DNA of 45,037 bases from Jiangella ureilytica (GTDB lineage Bacteria > Actinomycetota > Actinomycetes > Jiangellales > Jiangellaceae), in the NCBI RefSeq assembly GCF_004348545.1, contig NZ_SMKL01000049.1:1-45037 (forward strand). Reading direction: 5' to 3'. A program made the position numbers and the translations under genes. The notes beneath the pieces are model-generated. The model ran no database searches and had not been told where the DNA came from. It saw nothing but the letters and a program-made list of their open reading frames with translations. The number at the start of each line of letters is the position of its first letter. Within the stretch, counting starts at the first letter, position 1. Of the stretch, positions 31,076 to 40,612 are shown one piece after another.

Positions 31076-31524
31076 AGCGACGCATCCAATCGCAGCAGCG
31101 CGATCTCGCGCAGGTTGTCGACGACCTCGGCCCGCTCGGCGCGGTCGTCGTTGTGCAGCCGCCGGTCGAGCTCGCCGAGGATCTCGTCGGCGTCGCGGCC
31201 GGCCGCGCGGATCAGGAAGACCCGGCCGAACCGCTGCTCGTAGGCCGCGTTGCCGGCGGCCAGCCGCTGTGCGGTGTCGCCGGCCGCCGGGTCGACACCG
31301 GACTGCTCGCTCTGGGACCGCGCGCCACCGCGCTCACCGATCCGCGGGTGGCTCGCCAGCGCCTGGTCGAGCTCCTCGTCGGTGAGCTCGCGGGCGGCGG
31401 AGTTCGCCGCCAGCAGCAGCGCCTGCCGGTCGGCGTACGGCTGGCCGGCCAGCACGTCGTCGGCCCAGCGCGGCACCGACAGGCAGCCGAGCAGCGTCTC
31501 TCGCGTCGTCGTCACGCCGGGCAT
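31072..31524 (-). CDS. uraD: 2-oxo-4-hydroxy-4-carboxy-5-ureidoimidazoline (OHCU) decarboxylase
   Basis: A 150-residue helical enzyme that converts OHCU stereospecifically to (S)-allantoin. The catalytic histidine is His59 in ASHPRIGE, preceded by the conserved LLLAANSAARELTDEEL helix. The ATG at 31524 overlaps the uricase stop by one base (TGATG); the frame is open further upstream only as a uricase shadow. It sits between its two partner genes. Confidence 0.92.
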   Translation of the reverse strand: MPGVTTTRETLLGCLSVPRWADDVLAGQPYADRQALLLAANSAARELTDEELDQALASHPRIGERGGARSQSEQSGVDPAAGDTAQRLAAGNAAYEQRFGRVFLIRAAGRDADEILGELDRRLHNDDRAERAEVVDNLREIALLRLDASL

Positions 31525-32417
31525 CAGCAGAACCCCGGCACGGCCAGCCAGGCCTCGTCCGCCGCTGCCGCGCCGTCGCGAGTCACCTGCGCCTCGATCA
31601 GCCCGTACGGCCGGTCCGCGGCGACGAACACCTCGCCGTCGTTGCTGAGCCCATCGACGTCGAAGCCGCTGAAGTCGACCAGGTGGTGATGCACGTTGGG
31701 CGCCGAGAACCTGATCTCGGCGAGTCCCGGCTGCGCGTCGAGCACGGCGCTTCCCATGGCGTACAGCATCTCCTGCAGGGCGCGCGAGTAGGTGCCGGCG
31801 AAGGTCCGCAGGAGCGTCGCGGTGACGGCCTCGTGGGAGGCGTTCCAGTCGATGCCGCCGCCGTCGGCATCGGTGTGCCGCCACCTCGCCACGAGCGAGG
31901 TGGCGAGGACGCGGTCATCGGTCTCGGGCAGCGTCGTGAACTCGTCCTCGAGGAAGCCCTTGAACTCCGAGTCCGTCGAGTTGAGCAGCACGAGGTCCGA
32001 GATCCCCGACAGCACGTGCGTGGCGTCGTGCCCGACGGTCACCACGGCCGTGCGAACGGCGCCTCCCCGGCGGACGAACGAGTGGTCCCCGATGCGGTCC
32101 CAGCCGTACTCCTCGACCCGCACCTGCGCCGCATCGGCGGCAGGACACGCCTCGAGCAGTCGCGAGCCCAGCGCGAGCGCATAGTCCTCGGCCGAGGTGA
32201 CGCCGTGCAGCTTCGCGTAGGCGAACGCGGTGTTCTTCTGCGTGTCGGTCGGCAGCACCGCGGCCTGGTCGCCGGTGATGTGCGCGTCGGCGAAGTCGCC
32301 ACGCAGCGACGTCGACACGTTCAGGTCGCGGATCTCGTGCCGCGGCGTGTCCCGGACGATACGGACCACGCGGCACTCCGCCTTGCCGTACTGGTTGGCT
32401 CCCAGCCTGTGCGCCAT
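31524..32417 (-). CDS. pucL: Uricase (factor-independent urate hydroxylase)
   Basis: A 297-residue cofactor-free urate oxidase. The Lys/Thr pair is present (Lys12; Thr57-Asp58 in LPTDTQKNTAFAYAK), as are the His region APNVHHHLVDF and the second T-fold motif NSTDSEFKGFLEDEFTTL. It oxidises urate to 5-hydroxyisourate with hydrogen peroxide release. Full length as a single-domain uricase, without the decarboxylase fusion found in some bacilli. Urate is supplied by the xanthine dehydrogenase upstream. Confidence 0.95.
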   Translation of the reverse strand: MAHRLGANQYGKAECRVVRIVRDTPRHEIRDLNVSTSLRGDFADAHITGDQAAVLPTDTQKNTAFAYAKLHGVTSAEDYALALGSRLLEACPAADAAQVRVEEYGWDRIGDHSFVRRGGAVRTAVVTVGHDATHVLSGISDLVLLNSTDSEFKGFLEDEFTTLPETDDRVLATSLVARWRHTDADGGGIDWNASHEAVTATLLRTFAGTYSRALQEMLYAMGSAVLDAQPGLAEIRFSAPNVHHHLVDFSGFDVDGLSNDGEVFVAADRPYGLIEAQVTRDGAAAADEAWLAVPGFC

Positions 32418-32426
32418 CGGCTGCTC

Positions 32427-33731
32427 CTAGTGTCTCGGGTCGGCCAGCGAGTGGAGGGCATCGGTCCCGAGCGTGGTGCCGTCGACGACCTCGGCCTCGT
32501 CGACGGCACCGCAGTCGACGGCGCGCAGCAGGAACGCCGCCAGCGCCCTGGCCGTCGCGGGCTCGTCGGCGATGCCGCTCATCGTGTTCCGCGTGTAGTC
32601 CGCCAGCCGGGCCGTCGCGCGGGCGAGTCCCTGCCGGTAGAAGGCGTAGGTCGCGGCGTACCTCGTCGGAAGCTGACCCGGGTGCAGGTCCCAGCCCTGG
32701 TAGAAGCCCCGCTCCAGCGAGCGGCGGACGAGGCGGTGGTGGTTGGCCCAGGCGGCGCCGACGTCGTCGGCGCCGCCGACCGGAAGCAGGTTGGTCGAGC
32801 CGTCGGACAGGCGTACCCCGGTGCCCGCCGCGGCCGCCTGCATCACCAGCTTGGCGTGATCGGCCACCGGATGCTCCAGCGACTGCTGCCCGGCGGCGAT
32901 CCCGCAGGACGCCGAGTAGTCGTAGGTGCCGTAGTGCAGTCCCGCCAGCCTGCGTCCGGCCGCCTGGATCATGCGCGCCACCAGCGCCGTCCCGTCGGGC
33001 CCGAGGATCGACTGCGGCGTCTCGACCTGCACCTCGAACGCCAGCGCTCCCCGGCCGAGGCCCAGCTCGGTCTCGAGCACGTCACAGGCATGGACCATCG
33101 CCTCGACCTGGTCGACGCTCGTCACCTTGGGCAGGGTCACGACCCAGTGGTCGAGCCCGGCTCCGGCGCCGGCTCCGGCTCCGGCGCCGGCTCCGGCTCC
33201 GGCGCCGGCTCCGGCCAGCGTGGCGACGTACGACGTCAGCGTCTTGATGCTGCGCGCCCGGGTCGGTGCCTCCAGGCTCTTGATCCGGATGCCTCCGAAC
33301 GGCGCCGCCTCGCCCTTCGCCCTGCTCTCCGCCAGCGCCGTGGCGGATCGGACGACGTCGGCGTCCTCGTCGGCGTCGGTCCTGCCGGCGTACCCGTCCT
33401 CGAAGTCGACCCGGAGGTCCTCCACCGGTTCGGCGGCCAGCTTGTCACGCACGCGCGCCACCAGGTCGGGGTCGCGCACGATCGCCGCGAATCGGTCCGC
33501 GTGCTCGTCCAGCAGGTCCAGTGCCGCGGCGCCGTAGGCCGGGATCAGCCCGGCGGTGTGGCGGTGCGCCGGGACGTACACCGTGTGGACCGGCTGCCGG
33601 CCCGGCCTCTCCCCGGGGTACGCCCTGGCCAGCGCCGCGTCCGCCGCCGCCAGCCGCGCGTCGAGCTCACCGAGCAACGACGCCGCCAGCACCGCCGGGT
33701 CCGCGACCCCGGACGCCTCACCCTCCGGCAT
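32427..33731 (-). CDS. DUF6986 family protein (aldolase/citrate-lyase-like), with (AG)10 insert
   Basis: A 434-residue protein of unknown function belonging to the DUF6986 group. Sequence features resemble the HpcH/HpaI and malate-synthase-like TIM barrel: acidic metal-site candidates in LRVDFEDGYAGR and FEVQVETPQSI, and the conserved YGTYDYSASCGI. It overlaps xdhC by 14 bases and lies nine bases before uricase, so it is translated as part of the purine operon. A C-C lyase acting on a two-carbon product such as glyoxylate is conceivable, but that is speculation. About residue 175-195 an Ala-Gly repeat of ten dipeptides interrupts the protein. Confidence 0.82.
   Translation of the reverse strand: MPEGEASGVADPAVLAASLLGELDARLAAADAALARAYPGERPGRQPVHTVYVPAHRHTAGLIPAYGAAALDLLDEHADRFAAIVRDPDLVARVRDKLAAEPVEDLRVDFEDGYAGRTDADEDADVVRSATALAESRAKGEAAPFGGIRIKSLEAPTRARSIKTLTSYVATLAGAGAGAGAGAGAGAGAGAGLDHWVVTLPKVTSVDQVEAMVHACDVLETELGLGRGALAFEVQVETPQSILGPDGTALVARMIQAAGRRLAGLHYGTYDYSASCGIAAGQQSLEHPVADHAKLVMQAAAAGTGVRLSDGSTNLLPVGGADDVGAAWANHHRLVRRSLERGFYQGWDLHPGQLPTRYAATYAFYRQGLARATARLADYTRNTMSGIADEPATARALAAFLLRAVDCGAVDEAEVVDGTTLGTDALHSLADPRH
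33159..33212. repeat. Three exact 18-bp tandem repeats inside the DUF6986 gene
   Basis: Three identical copies of GGCTCCGGCGCCGGCTCC, each made of 6-base GGCNCC units. Read on the minus strand they extend an Ala-Gly dipeptide run to ten. The unit length is a multiple of three, so copy-number change keeps the frame. Confidence 0.88.
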
Positions 33732-34535
33732 GGGCCCCCTCGCGCTCGATCGCCGCCAGCAGCGCGGCGGCGGCCGACACCGCGATGGCGGCCGGGTCCT
33801 TGCTGGTGGAGAGGCCCGCGAGGCCGATCGGCGTCTCCACCCGGTCCACGACCTCGGCGGGAAGTGACTCGAGGAGCCGCGACCGGAACCGCGCCCACTT
33901 CGCCGACGACCCGATGAGCCCGATCGCGCCGAGGTGATCGCAGCGCAGCGCGGCTTCGACGATCGCGAAGTCCTCGGCGTGGTCGTGCGTCAGCACCAGC
34001 ACCCGGGCGCCGGCCGGCAGCTCGGCCAGGACGAGCTCGGGGATCACCGGGATGTGGTGGACGTGCACGGCCGCGACCGCGTCGCGCAGCGGTGCGAGGG
34101 CGGCCTCGGACAACGACTCCTCGCGCGAGTCGACCAGGTGCAGATCGAGGTCGTGCCGCGCCAGGATCCGGGCCAGCTCCAGCCCGACGTGGCCGATCCC
34201 GAAGATCGCGACGGCGGGCACGACGGGCAGCGGCTCCAGCAACACCGTCACCTCGCCACCGCAGCACTGGACGCCGTGCGGCGCCGGCGCCCGGTCGGAC
34301 AGGCTCACCGTGTAGGACTCGGGGACGACGCCCCCGGCCGACAGCAGGGCGCGCGCCCGGGTGACCGCCTCGGCCTCCAGATTGCCGCCACCGATGGACG
34401 CCCAGCGCGACGATGCGGAGACGACCATCTTGGCGCCCGCCTCGCGCGGCGCGTGGCCGCGCACGTCGGTGATGGTCACGAGCACGCCGGGCTCCCGCGC
34501 CGCCCGGAGCCCGGCCATCCCCGCGAACCAGGTCG

Positions 34536-34539
<4 letters not shown>
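33718..34539 (-). CDS. xdhC: Xanthine dehydrogenase accessory protein XdhC
   Basis: A 273-residue XdhC/CoxI protein, which binds molybdenum cofactor, aids its sulfuration and delivers it to XdhB. The N-terminal CoxI part has VTITDVRGHAPREAGAKMVV and IGGGNLEAEA, then the CCGGEVTVLLEPL signature. A Rossmann domain follows (IFGIGHVGLELARIL) with VLTHDHAEDFAIVEAAL and GLIGSSAKWARFR. The start is GTG 34539 within GTGA of the XdhB stop, with GGAGGG upstream. Confidence 0.92.
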
Positions 34540-36832
<2,293 letters not shown>

Positions 36833-36836
<4 letters not shown>

Positions 36837-38263
36837 GGCGTCGCCTCCGCGAACAGCTTGCGGATCGACTGCCCGAGCATCGCCGACCGATAGGCGGCGC
36901 TCGCCCGCTGGTCCGAGATCGGCGTGCCCTCGGCCGCCAGTACCGCCGAGGCCGCGTCGACGGTCTCGGCGGTCCACGGGCGTCCCTCCAGTGCCGCCTC
37001 GGTCGCGAGCGCCCTGATCGGCATCGCGGCCACGCCGCCGAGCCCGATCCGCGCTCTGCGGACCACGCCGTCGACGAGGTCGAGTGCGTAGCCGACCGCC
37101 ACCGAGGAGATGTCGTCGAACGGCCGTTTGGCGATCTTGTGGAACGCCGTCAGCCCGCTCACCGGCCGGGGCACGACCACCTCGGTGATCAGCTCGTCCG
37201 GACGGCGCGTCGACTCCCGGTAGCCGGTGAAGTAGTCCGCCAGCGGCAGTGTCCGCGACCCCTCGGCCGAGGCCAGCACCACGGAGGCCTCGAGGGCGAG
37301 CAGCCCCGGCGGCGCGTCGCCGATCGGCGAGCCGGTGCCGAGATTGCCGCCGAGCGTGGCGCTGTTGCGGATCAGCCGCGAACCGAACTGCGCGATCAGC
37401 GCGGACACCAGCGGGAGCCGCCCCGCCAGACGCCGGTCGATCTCCGTCAGGGTCAGGGCCGCGCCCATGCGCACCTCGGCATCGGTCACCGAGAAGCCCC
37501 GCAGCTCCGGCAGCCGATCCACCGCGATCACCAACCCGCCACGGCGGCCGCGCAGGTTCACGTCGACGCCCCAGTCCGTGCTGCCGGCGACGACGACGGC
37601 GCCCGCGTCCTCTCCGAGCAGGTACAGCGCCTCGGCCAGGCTCGCCGGCCGGACATAGGTCGCCTCGTCGCCGCGGAGCTCCGTGGCCATCGCCGCCGGC
37701 GCGGCCGCCGTGCGCCGCAGCCCGATGACGTCGTCGGCCGGCGGGAAGCCGAGCGCGAAGGCGGCGTCCTTGATGGGCCGGTAGCCCGTGCAGCGACACA
37801 GATTGCCGCTGATCGCATGCAGGTCGAAGCCGTTCGCCCCGTGGTATTGGTCGCGCGGGCCGCCGTCGCCGGCCGGCGCCCGATCGGCCCGGTAGTACTC
37901 CGCGCCCATGGAGCAGACGAAGCCGGGCGTGCAGTATCCGCACTGCGAGCCGCCGCGCGCCGCCAGCTCCTGCTGGACCGGGTGCAGCGCCCCCGGCGCA
38001 CCGAGGCCTTCCGCGGTGACGACCTCTTGGCCGTCCAGCGCCGCCGCCGGCACGAGACAAGAGTTGATCGCCGTCCATTCGGCGGCCTCCGAGCCGTCGG
38101 CAGCGGGCCGTGCGACCATGACCGCACAGGCACCGCACTCGCCCTCGGCGCAGCCCTCCTTGGCACCGGTCAACCCCGCGGCGCGCAGGAAGTCGAGGAC
38201 GTTGGTGTGTGGCGGGACGCCGGTCAGGTCGCGCGGCCGGCCGTTGACCACGATCTCGGCCAT
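36833..38263 (-). CDS. xdhA: Xanthine dehydrogenase small subunit (2Fe-2S and FAD domains)
   Basis: A 476-residue electron-transfer subunit. The first cluster uses Cys38, Cys43, Cys46 and Cys69; the second uses QCGYCTPGF and CRCTGYRPI. A FAD domain follows (VVAGSTDWGVDVNLR, RNSATLGGNLGTGSPIGDAPP). TGGAGG lies before the ATG at 38263; the frame continues upstream only as an antisense-like shadow of the guanine deaminase gene. Electrons pass from the Mo site through the clusters to FAD and then NAD. Confidence 0.94.
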
Positions 38264-38319
38264 CCGCCACCTCCAGGACGTGTCGCTGCGTCCATCATTC
38301 GCCGCCGGGTCGTTGCGGG

Positions 38320-39600
38320 TCAACGAACCACGGCGTCGCCGTCGATCCACACCGCGGCGACGTCGGTGGCGGTGCCGAGGGTGAAGGTCTTGCCCAGTGC
38401 GTCCTCCGGGCCGGTCGCGTTGCGCAGTGCCACGTCGTAGGTCGAGCCCGGCGCCGGCCGGAGCCACTGCGCGTCGAAGCGCTGCCCGACGGAGAGATGG
38501 CCCACATCGGGCAGGTCGAGGGCGGCCGCCCCGGCCGCGGTCGCCAGGTGGAGCAGGTGGGCGGGGGTGAGCGCATACCCGGCGTCGCCGAGCTGTCGTT
38601 GGGTGAAGTACGCCTGCAGGCCCTCTTTCAGCAGCGAGAAGCCCGAGCCCGCGCCGACGTCGGAGCCCAGGGCCACCCTGACGCCGTGTCGGACGTGCCG
38701 GGCCAGTGGGAACAGCCCGCTCCCCAGACCCGCATTGCTCGTCGGGCAGTGCGCGATCGACGCGGTCCGCGCGGCGAGCGCCTCGAGCTCGTCGTCGCCC
38801 GGGTGGACGTTGTGCGCGAGCACGCTGCGCGGGCCGACGAGTCCGTGCCGATCGTAGGTGGCGACGTACGTGCTCAGGTGGAACAGGCTCGCCACCTTCT
38901 CGATCTCCTCGAGGTTCTCGTTGACGTGGGACGTGAAGAACGCGCCGGGAACGTCGTCGAGCACGGCCGCGCATGCCGCGAGGAGCGGGTCGCTGCAGGA
39001 CAGGGAGAAGCGCGGCGTGACCGCGTACCGAGCCCGGCCGGTGCCGTGCCAGCGGCGGGCGAGCCCGGCGCTGTCCTCGTACGCCTTCTCCGGCGAGGTG
39101 AGCAGCTCCCGCGGCAGGTTGCGGTCGCTGACGACGAGACCGGCGGTCACGCGGAGCCCGGCCGTGGCGGCGGACTCGAAGAGCGCATCGACCGCGGCCG
39201 GGAAGTGTGCCCCGAAGACCATCGCGGCGGTGGTGCCAGCCGTCACGAGGCCGGACACGAAGTCCGCCGCCACCTGGGCGGCGTAGGCGGTGTCCGCCAG
39301 CCGCTCCTCCTCGGGCAGCGCGCGGCGCTCCAGCCAGTCGAGCAACGGCAGGCCGATCCCGCCGATGACGTGCACCTGCGGGAAGTGGACGTGCGTGTCG
39401 ACGAACCCCGGGAGCAGCAGCCCACCGTCCAGCGAGACGACGCTCTCGTCCGGGTGCGCGGGGCGCAGGGCGGCGAACGGGCCGCGCGCCACGATGACGC
39501 CGTCGCGCACCACGAGGCCCTCGTCCGAGCACGAACGCAGCGTGCCTCCGGCGAACGGGTCGTCAGGGGTGTCGAGCACCGCCCCGCGGAAGATCGTCAT
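38320..39600 (-). CDS. guaD: Guanine deaminase
   Basis: A 426-residue amidohydrolase that deaminates guanine to xanthine, feeding the xanthine dehydrogenase below. Metal-site motifs: His70 and His72 in PGFVDTHVHFPQ, HVNEN, LAHNVHPGD and the Asp in ALGSDVGAGSGFSLL. The segment IAHCPTSNAGLGSGLF is characteristic of guanine deaminases. It is the first gene of the ten-gene purine operon; 56 bases separate it from xdhA. The candidate regulatory site at 39654-39668 lies about 55 bases upstream of its ATG. Confidence 0.93.
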   Translation of the reverse strand: MTIFRGAVLDTPDDPFAGGTLRSCSDEGLVVRDGVIVARGPFAALRPAHPDESVVSLDGGLLLPGFVDTHVHFPQVHVIGGIGLPLLDWLERRALPEEERLADTAYAAQVAADFVSGLVTAGTTAAMVFGAHFPAAVDALFESAATAGLRVTAGLVVSDRNLPRELLTSPEKAYEDSAGLARRWHGTGRARYAVTPRFSLSCSDPLLAACAAVLDDVPGAFFTSHVNENLEEIEKVASLFHLSTYVATYDRHGLVGPRSVLAHNVHPGDDELEALAARTASIAHCPTSNAGLGSGLFPLARHVRHGVRVALGSDVGAGSGFSLLKEGLQAYFTQRQLGDAGYALTPAHLLHLATAAGAAALDLPDVGHLSVGQRFDAQWLRPAPGSTYDVALRNATGPEDALGKTFTLGTATDVAAVWIDGDAVVR

Positions 39601-39653
39601 GCGTCAACACCAGTCGTTCGACAGATGCCGGCCTACGGGCCGGCTCCTTGACA

Positions 39654-39668
39654 TCACACATCAGTGAA
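39654..39668. promoter_or_regulatory. Candidate operator/promoter of the purine operon (TCACACATCAGTGAA)
   Basis: Inverted TCAC/GTGA arms across six bases, with TTGACAT just to the left. It differs at one of 15 positions from TCACACATAAGTGAA at 3431-3445 before the hydroxyproline deaminase gene. It sits between guaD and the divergent pseudogene and so may have served both. Confidence 0.5.
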
Positions 39669-39684
39669 GCACGGAGGTACGGCG

Positions 39685-39961
39685 ATGAACGCGTCCGAAT
39701 ATTTGAACACGGTGGAACACGTTGGCCGACTGGGTGCATGGCAGCGATGCGTCCGTCCCGGTGCCGACCCGCCCGAACTGAACGCTGGCCGACCTCGTCG
39801 ACCGTGTCGGCGCTGTGCAGCACTGGTCGGCTCTCGTCATCGTCGTCCGAGCCCGCGGGGAGGATCTGCCCGAGATCGTCCGAGGGCTCGGTGACTGGTG
39901 GCGACACCGATGGGCGACACCGATGGGCCCGTTCGACGCCTCACCCTCGCAGTCCGGGTGA
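39685..39961 (+). pseudogene. Degraded maleylpyruvate isomerase N-terminal (MDMPI/DinB-like) protein remnant
   Basis: GGAGG and an ATG at 39685 open MNASEYLNTVEH. One frame over, the text continues LADWVHGSDASVPVPTRPN, then a TGA at 39779-39781 where the family has Trp, then TLADLVDRVGAVQHWSALV, RGEDLPEIV and GDWWRHRWATPMGP, ending at the TGA at 39959-39961. So one frameshift near 39720 and one nonsense codon break it, and the C-terminal two thirds of the family are gone. A tandem duplication of GCGACACCGATGG lies near the end. Mycothiol-dependent isomerases and TIGR03086-like proteins share this N-terminus; the original function is unknown. Confidence 0.65.
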
Positions 39962-39981
39962 GGTGGTCGCGGCACGACGAA

Positions 39982-40013
39982 GCGGCTGGTCAGAATCGCT
40001 TCTGACCAGCCGC
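39982..40013. terminator. Perfect 14-bp stem terminator of the tmRNA gene
   Basis: GCGGCTGGTCAGAA (39982-39995) and its exact complement (40000-40013) enclose a TCGC loop. It starts 13 bases beyond the tmRNA 3' end on the minus strand. Confidence 0.85.
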
Positions 40014-40026
40014 CTCGGCCGTTCTG

Positions 40027-40394
40027 TGGAGCTGCCGGGAATCGAACCCGGGTCCTCCGACGCTTCTCCAGGGCTTCTCCGGGCGCAGCCTGTTATGCCT
40101 CTACTCGGCTCCGGTGATCACACAGGCGAGTTCACCGTGACGAGCCCAGCCACGTAAGTGTCCCTACCGGTCCCGTGACCGTACCGGTCGGTGAGTCTCC
40201 TTGATGATGCCGAACACCGGGGCGGAGACATCCCCGGGTCGACAGACTTCTTACTCTGCCTCAGGCGGCGAGAGTGAAGTCAGTGCGCTTAGCGTTGGCA
40301 CTTGTAACGTTTGCCGCGAGCGTTAACGAGTTAACGCGGCCTCCTCGGCCCGCTTCCCCTGGTTCGACGCACAGAGTCGAAACCGCTCAGCCCC
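40027..40394 (-). ncRNA. ssrA: Transfer-messenger RNA (tmRNA)
   Basis: About 368 nt. The acceptor stem pairs 5' GGGGCTG (40394 down) with CAGCTCC near 40028-40034, and the T-arm carries GGGTTCGATTCCC. The tag reading frame at 40314-40261 encodes ANVTSANAKRTDFTLAA followed by TGA, with GCA as resume codon and the usual hydrophobic LAA end. Pseudoknot-forming GC-rich inverted pairs follow. The 3' end is followed by CAG, not CCA, so the CCA tail must be added afterwards. With SmpB (44111-44584) it rescues stalled ribosomes and tags truncated proteins for proteolysis. Confidence 0.95.
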
Positions 40395-40533
40395 TCTGGA
40401 GTTGTCAATCCCTCGAGCGAACCCGATGGTCCGTCCAGGTTACCGTGTTCAACGCCTGGCAGGCGAGCGAGATTCCCGCAGCCCGGCTCCCGGCCGGGCG
40501 GCGACGACCAGTGTGGAGCCCGAACAGGTCCAG

Positions 40534-40550
40534 GTACGAACCGTTCGTAC
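40534..40550. promoter_or_regulatory. Palindrome GTACGAA-CCG-TTCGTAC upstream of the acyl-CoA dehydrogenase gene
   Basis: Perfect seven-base arms, 63 bases before the start. A second, weaker symmetric stretch, TACTTGCGGGTA (40565-40576), follows and overlaps a possible -10 TAACAT. One or both could bind a TetR-type fatty-acid regulator. The 218-base gap from the tmRNA contains nothing else I recognise. Confidence 0.5.
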
Positions 40551-40612
40551 TCCCGAGCGAGGGCTACTTGCGGGTAACATGGGGTATGACGCCACCGACG
40601 AAGGAGGCGCGC

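Noticed and set aside
33159-33212. Short CRISPR-like array
   Set aside because: The copies are contiguous without spacers and lie in-frame inside a gene.
31683-33917. 744-codon plus-strand frame opposite uricase and DUF6986
   Set aside because: No domain, biased composition, and a complete overlap with two genes whose catalytic motifs are intact.
40027-40100. tRNA gene suggested by a GGGTTCGATTCCC T-arm
   Set aside because: The arm belongs to the tmRNA; no D-arm or anticodon arm is at tRNA distance and the 5' partner lies 360 bases away.
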